This document shows, one piece after another, positions 7,255 through 11,274 of a stretch of 11,274 nucleotides of DNA. Position 1 is the stretch's first letter. Every line of letters starts with the position of its first letter. The notes beneath the pieces are model-generated. The model was not told the origin of the DNA, ran no database searches, and saw nothing but the letters and a program-made list of their open reading frames with translations. This DNA comes from Antrodiella citrinella (lineage: Eukaryota > Basidiomycota > Agaricomycetes > Polyporales > Steccherinaceae), in assembly GCA_004802725.1 (NCBI GenBank), contig SGPM01000579.1, positions 1-11,274 of the forward strand. Direction: 5' to 3'. Both the position numbers and the translations under genes were made by a program.

Positions 7255-8163
7255 ATGACAAACAAATCAGACGCGATGAAGCTGCGGGATCAAGTCGTGC
7301 AGCTGCACGCGCAGAATATCAACCTACGAGACGAACGAGCCTCTCTCTTCCAACAAAGGGCCGTTCTCGAAGTATGTGTGCGTTTCTCTTGATCACTGAC
7401 GCAACGTCCTCACGAGTTTTGCCGCAGGACCGTCTCAGGGCGGAGAGGGAGAAGGTCGGAAGAGTCGAGCAGGAGCTGGCTCTCACCAAAGCAGATATGT
7501 TAAGGACGGTCACAAATCTTGGACGAGCTCTGTCCACATCACAGACTGAGAGCAGGGACTCCCTGCCGGAGGTGAGCAGATCTGATCCTTTGCTTTTGCT
7601 TTTGCTTTTGAAGACCATAGCTGAGTACTGGACCGCTACAGAGTGAGAGGGAGTACGACGACGCCGACAATTACGACGTCGGCGAGACTGACGAAGAAGG
7701 TGAGACGGGGGACGACTACGATGATAATCGCGGCGCCGAGGGCGAACACGAACACCTCAATTGCGAAGATGACGGCCGCGATGCCCACGGCTACACCCCC
7801 TACTCGGAGGAAGATGATGAGGAGCATCGGAAGCTTAGGGTAAGTGTGGACACAGAGACCTTCCGCAGCCTAATAACTCACAAGGCACAGGAATTGGAGG
7901 CCGAGCACTGGAGGATGATGGTACGTAGGCCGACTCACTTCAGTTTTGTGTGCTATATGCTGACATCTGCGCAGGATCGCCTCCGCGACCTGCAGGGCCG
8001 AATTGATACTCAAAACGAACTTTGTCGTTACAAAGGCGTGGAGGTGAGAACAATTGAGCAAACATATGACTATGTCACGCTCAGCTTAGACCCTTACTTA
8101 GCCTGTCAGGCGTGCCCCATGCGTCATTTTTTGAGTCTTCATGCTCCAGCACTCCATATCTGA
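7255..8163 (+). CDS. Six-exon coiled-coil protein with acidic linker, about 203 residues
   Basis: Exons are 7255-7371, 7428-7571, 7642-7839, 7891-7920, 7975-8043 and 8110-8163. Donors are GTATGT, GTGAGC, GTAAGT, GTACGT and GTGAGA. Introns of 51-70 nt end in CAG, and those after exons 1, 3 and 4 have clear CTGAC, CTAATAAC and CTGACA branch sites. All five introns are phase 0. Residues 1-87 are charged and heptad-like (MKLRDQVVQLHAQNINLRDE, then DRLRAEREKVGRVEQELALT). Residues 88-153 form an acidic linker in which 28 of 66 residues are Asp or Glu. Residues 154-186 return to coiled coil (ELEAEHWRMM, DRLRDLQGRIDTQNEL). The start is the first ATG of the open frame; an in-frame ATG lies at 7276. 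The last exon is least certain, because an acceptor at 8149 would give a different tail (HSISDVARWSSKLW). The family is not recognised. A scaffold or oligomerisation role is only inference. Confidence 0.7.
7588..7610 (+). repeat. TTTTGC hexanucleotide repeat inside an intron
   Basis: Nearly four copies of a TTTTGC unit lie within the second intron of the coiled-coil gene (7572-7641). They form a T-rich tract between donor and branch site. Copy number could vary without affecting the protein. Confidence 0.7.
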
Positions 8164-8249
8164 CGTGGCTCGCTGGTCAAGCAAATTATGGAGGTAACAT
8201 ATATCCCCAGTGATGTAAACACGTACAGTACAACCGTTGTTACCAGAAC

Positions 8250-8921
8250 TCAGAATACGACACGAACTACAAATAAGAGGAATCTACCTAGGATCATAAG
8301 CAGAAAACCGATCAACGCAATCAACAACAAAACCACGCAGATGGCCTGCAGTAGATAAGTACCAGGTACTTGGACCAAAAGACCTCCAGTTATGTGACTG
8401 ACGGATGAGCGTAGAGGAAACCTAATATGTTTCAGGGCGGAAAGCGCCCTCTTCACAATGGTACGGTCCTCATCGATCTGCCAGATGACCCCTTCAAAAG
8501 CCTTCATCAAGTCCCTGGCATCTTGGATCGCGATAAAATGCAGAGCATGCTCGGAGGCTTCTACATCCTGCAATCTGCTCCAAGTGAGGACGCTCGAGTG
8601 CTGAGGATAAAGTGGTCAGGCTTGTCATGACGGATGGATTAGAGACACTCACCTCGTCGAGGTCAAACATGTGGTCGTGATGGACGATGCATTGGTACAA
8701 CACCATCGGGGGTTCAGGACCTAAAGCGTCCGGCGAGCGAATTTGAAGGGCATCTGGATTGGGTCCGCTGACAGTCAGCAACCAGGATAGAACAACGGCG
8801 GTGAAGCCCACGACATCTTGTAGAGGTTAATTGCGCCAAAACAAACTCAGCATCGAGCGGTTCGCTTCCAGGCTCCCGCATATAGAGGAGATCTTTGGCA
8901 TAGAAAACCACCTCAGGATAT
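8250..8921 (-). CDS. Unrecognised protein with C-terminal membrane segment; probable frameshift
   Basis: The last exon (8600-8250, TGA at 8252-8250) encodes 116 residues and follows a well-formed 52-nt intron (8652-8601: GTGAGT, CCTGACC, CTCAG). The preceding open frame (8826-8653, 58 codons) joins in phase 0. The protein has a hydrophobic patch (VVGFTAVVLSWLLTV), a soluble helical part (ALHFIAIQDARDLMKAFEG), and ends in a strongly hydrophobic stretch of about 33 residues (LLQAICVVLLLIALIGFLLM and onward), a likely membrane anchor. Upstream, an exon starts cleanly at 8921 after TTGACACCGTTACAG and reads YPEVVFYAKDLLYMREPG, but it is one base out of frame with the 8826 segment, and no plausible intron corrects this. 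The gene is therefore either frameshifted or affected by a sequence error. It converges on the coiled-coil gene with 86 bases between stop codons. Its family is not recognised. Confidence 0.5.
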
Positions 8922-10039
8922 CTGTAACGGTGTCAATACATTATCTTCATGGAAGGCAGGAGGCTTCACACACCGGGATATGCTGATCATGAAATGGAAG
9001 AAGAGAAGGTAAGTTGAGTGCATAAACAGGATGAAAGGGATGGTATATATACCTCGACGCGCAAGACACGCGTGGAAGAGGCCTGGGGAGCGTGCGGCAC
9101 GCATTGGTCCAGAGTCGTGGCCGGTCGGACACCCGACTTCCGGTCGACAAGTCTGAAAAGTGGGGAGGAAAGTAGGCGGTCTCCGTATTTTTTTAAAAAG
9201 AAACCAGGCCGCCCTCAAAGTAAGAAATTAGCGGTACAAAAGGGAACTGTCGAGAAGTCCTTGTGCAGGGCGCCCCTATGACGGTGCGTCCTGTACTGAA
9301 TCGCGGGTTCCAGAGCGGTGGTCAGATCGTTGTAACTTAAGAAAAGCAGGGTTCGTGCTCGTTTCCCATAGCCAGTAAATGCGTAGACAGCAAAGTAGAA
9401 GCTCAAACCGCATACAGAGCAGGAAGATAACTTGGACTCGAGATAGAGAACGGCATGTGAGATACTGGGCGTCCGACAATGTGTTGACTCCAGGGAGCAC
9501 TGGCATAGTTCACCAGTGAATCAGCGGCATGAGGCTAATGAGAGAAGGAACATACAGCATGAACTTCTACAACTCAGGAGTCGGGAACCGAAGACATCGG
9601 GCCTTGCGAGGGATCCTGATCTGGGGGGCAAAGCTAGTTAGAGTTTGCTATGCGTTGGCTCGACGAGGGGATATGAGGCGGCTGTGGTAGGGGAACCTCG
9701 TATCAAAGAGACGGAATCATTGCAGAGACGAAGGATGACAGTTGACGGAGATGGTCAACCGTCATCGGAGATGGTCAATGAGAGCTTACACTGGCAACTT
9801 CAAATCGCCGAATACGGTCTCGCGTCGACGCGTGACGTCACCACAAGCACAGTTGAAGCATGAATGAGTCCGCCCTACGTTGGCTATTGAACCACGAAAT
9901 CTGAAACGATTATCATAATCCAGATCTACCAAATGCACTTTACCAATGGAAACATTGAGGATGGCATTCAACTTGAAAGACGACTCGGAGACATTTGAGT
10001 TGAGATGTAAAATAGTACTATACACAACAAACTAGATCC
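8922..10039. other. Stretch with possible upstream exons of the membrane gene, otherwise empty
   Basis: On the minus strand, 9056-8983 fits an intron (GTATAT to CATGATCAG). It leaves a nine-base mini-exon (CATATCCCG) before a GTGTGT donor whose intron ends at 8922. The phase can be made to work with an exon ending RVSCAS, but this is fragile. Further up, a GTATGT donor, CGCTGATTC branch site and TGCCAG acceptor (about 9552-9504) precede overlapping hydrophobic frames in 9503-9215. Two frames are open there, so the true one is unclear. From about 9645 to 10039 there are only unsupported open frames on both strands and the direct repeat at 9746-9778. The end next to 10039 should contain the 3' untranslated region of the right-end gene. 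Confidence 0.35.
9746..9778 (+). repeat. Direct repeat CGGAGATGGTCAA, two copies 20 bp apart
   Basis: Exact 13-bp copies lie at 9746-9758 and 9766-9778. The spacer has no clear similarity to the flanks. It lies in non-coding DNA, and no protein-binding site is recognised. Confidence 0.7.
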
Positions 10040-11274
10040 TCAGATTTTCAACTCCCTCAGCACATAATCTGAGTCCCTCAACTTGTAATTGTCCACCTCC
10101 CATTCCTCCATCTTATCAAAGAACCGCGGTTTGAAGAACGATTTGGGCAGTCCGGGAGGCGCCATCCGATCGGATATCTTGCTGACATGAACTCTACGTC
10201 CCGCTTTGAGGCGAGACAGCTGAAAGATGTGACCCTCGACGGAGCGTGTTGCGTCCACATAGTCAAAGAGGTCCGAGATAGCAGGATGACGCCATGAAGA
10301 GGTGAAGACATGCCTTAAGGATTTCTGAACCGGCCGGCCAGCCTCCACGGAGGACTCGATCACGAGCTCGTCTTCCGACATGCCGTTGGTACCCAGCATT
10401 GAAACCACCTCCCAGACGTACTTCCAAAAGTCAAGGGATTCTTTATCCCCCCTGGCTCTGGATACCGCCACCATGATTGCTGCAACGCTGCGACGCACGG
10501 TGTATTTCTAAGGGACGTTGAGTGATATCAAGCATTGAGGTTGTTCAAAGATAAGCGTACCGCACGTCGGTGTTCAACTTCGCCTTTATTCTTGAGCTCC
10601 AGCATGTACGTGTTGAGCAGTCGTTCCTCCGCGTCGTCGCGTGACTCTCCAGGAAGAGGACAAGCCCTCGACACCAGGTAGTAGAGGTCATAGAGGCGTC
10701 GATCAAGGAGAGCCTCCCAGTTGATCTTCTGTCTTCCAAACCTTGCTGTGTCCGGACAGATCTTCACCACCTTCACAGCTAGCTCCACGAGCTTCCTTAG
10801 CAGAGAGTTGTTCCACTTTGACGATTTGAGCGCCTTGGTCGTTTTGCCACAGATGTCAAGCCAAGTGTTTCTGACTCCCGGTCCATTGTGATGTGGATCT
10901 ACTTGGAAGGCTTCCAGACGCGATTGACGTACAGGGTCTCGCGCAAGGATGTCATATCCGTGCTTAAGCCTGAAAGCTTCACGTATGATTTGACGACCCA
11001 AGTCCTGCCATCACCTTGTTAGCGGGGTGCGCAATGAGTACAGAAGTGACTGACATTGATCTCTAACTTGATGGAGGCCGGGTCCCAAACCTTGTCCGGA
11101 TCTGGAATAATCCGTTTATACTTGGCAAGAGTGAGAGATACAAAGCCTTCCTTGTCAGCGCCATCGAATATGGGGTCGGCTTCGGCAAAGGGATCTTCAG
11201 CACTGCGACCGCTCGAGTAGGCTCCTTCGTTGGCGCGACCGTCCTCGGGATCGGAACCAGAACCGGAGCCTCCG
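10040..11274 (-). CDS. Uncharacterised protein of an Agaricomycete-type family, three exons visible (N-terminus outside window)
   Basis: Minus-strand exons are 11274-11055 (partial), 11004-10561 and 10507-10040, with TGA at 10042-10040. Introns of 50 nt (GTCAGT, CGCTAAC, GGCAG) and 53 nt (GTACGC to CTTAG) are both phase 0, and the joined frame gives 376 residues without a break. It begins with a Gly/Ser- and acid-rich linker (GGSGSGSDPEDGRANEG). A folded-looking region follows with DPDKVWDPAS, a long helical part (LLRKLVELAVKVVKICPDTA), and a C-terminal block with SWRHPAISDLFDYVDATRS, PPGLPKSFFKPRFFDKMEEW and a short acidic/hydrophobic end. From memory, proteins ending in a PPxxLPxSFF-like motif and carrying VWDPAS and WRHP-like segments recur as hypothetical proteins in Agaricomycete genomes. 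I cannot name a Pfam domain. No catalytic motif, signal peptide or membrane segment is seen. The gene appears intact in the part visible. Confidence 0.75.

Noticed and set aside
7636..7827. Minus-strand hydrophobic frame (Ile/Val-rich)
   Set aside because: It is the antisense of the acidic Asp/Glu exon (GAC/GAG reading as GTC/CTC), a known artefact, not a membrane protein.
8250..8340. Plus-strand Asn/Thr-rich tail (TTRTTNKRN) after a GTAACA donor
   Set aside because: It is antisense to the hydrophobic membrane segment of the convergent gene, whose coding signal is much stronger.
9018..9281. Plus-strand 87-codon frame
   Set aside because: It covers minus-strand intron and exon candidates, and its Lys-rich end comes from a run of A bases. 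There is no motif or splice context.
9786..10025. Minus-strand 79-codon frame just downstream of the right-end gene
   Set aside because: It lies in the expected 3' untranslated region, with no acceptor linking it to the gene and no recognisable motif.
1..11274. Transposon, retroelement, CRISPR, tRNA or rRNA
   Set aside because: No long terminal or inverted repeats, no transposase, reverse transcriptase or integrase motifs, no regularly spaced repeats and no tRNA cloverleaf or rRNA core sequence were seen by eye. A covariance-model search would be the proper test.

Overview
The window looks like nuclear DNA of a filamentous fungus, most likely a mushroom-forming basidiomycete (Agaricomycete). 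The genes that can be rebuilt are broken by many short introns, mostly 45-75 nt. These have GTGAGT/GTAAGT-type donors, CTGAC/CTAAT/CTAAC-type branch sites and CAG/TAG acceptors. There are no bacterial-style operons, no Shine-Dalgarno sites, no CRISPR array, and no tRNA or rRNA that I can see. The proteins look fungal-specific and mostly uncharacterised. No mobile-element protein (transposase, reverse transcriptase, integrase) was recognised.

Layout, left to right. (1) The 3' end of a plus-strand gene (2-262), with a Thr/Asn/Ser/Gly tract followed by a basic tail. (2) A gene-poor stretch with a GGCGT pentanucleotide repeat. (3) A minus-strand region (2802 down to 1238) in which nine exons can be joined with consistent phase into a 363-residue unrecognised protein. 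This model rests on splice signals, not homology. (4) A low-gene stretch with a hairpin, GGGAGA repeats and a purine-rich direct repeat (3475-3574). (5) Minus-strand pieces that look like a decaying protein kinase: an HRD-like catalytic-loop remnant near 3700 and a glycine-rich-loop exon pair at 4858-4502. (6) A long unresolved stretch (4859-6650) with scattered splice-like signals. (7) Plus-strand coiled-coil-type exon candidates (6651-6905), then a clear six-exon coiled-coil gene (7255-8163) in which every intron is phase 0 and one exon encodes a highly acidic linker. (8) A convergent minus-strand gene with a C-terminal membrane segment (8921 down to 8250), which appears to carry a frameshift. 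(9) Another gene-poor stretch (8922-10039). (10) At the right edge, a well-formed three-exon minus-strand gene (11274 down to 10040) that lacks its N-terminus and resembles an uncharacterised family I associate with Agaricomycete genomes.

No pathway or multi-gene system can be read from the arrangement. The best-supported genes are the coiled-coil gene (7255-8163) and the right-end gene (10040-11274). The middle of the window reads as an accessory region of lineage-specific, partly decayed genes.
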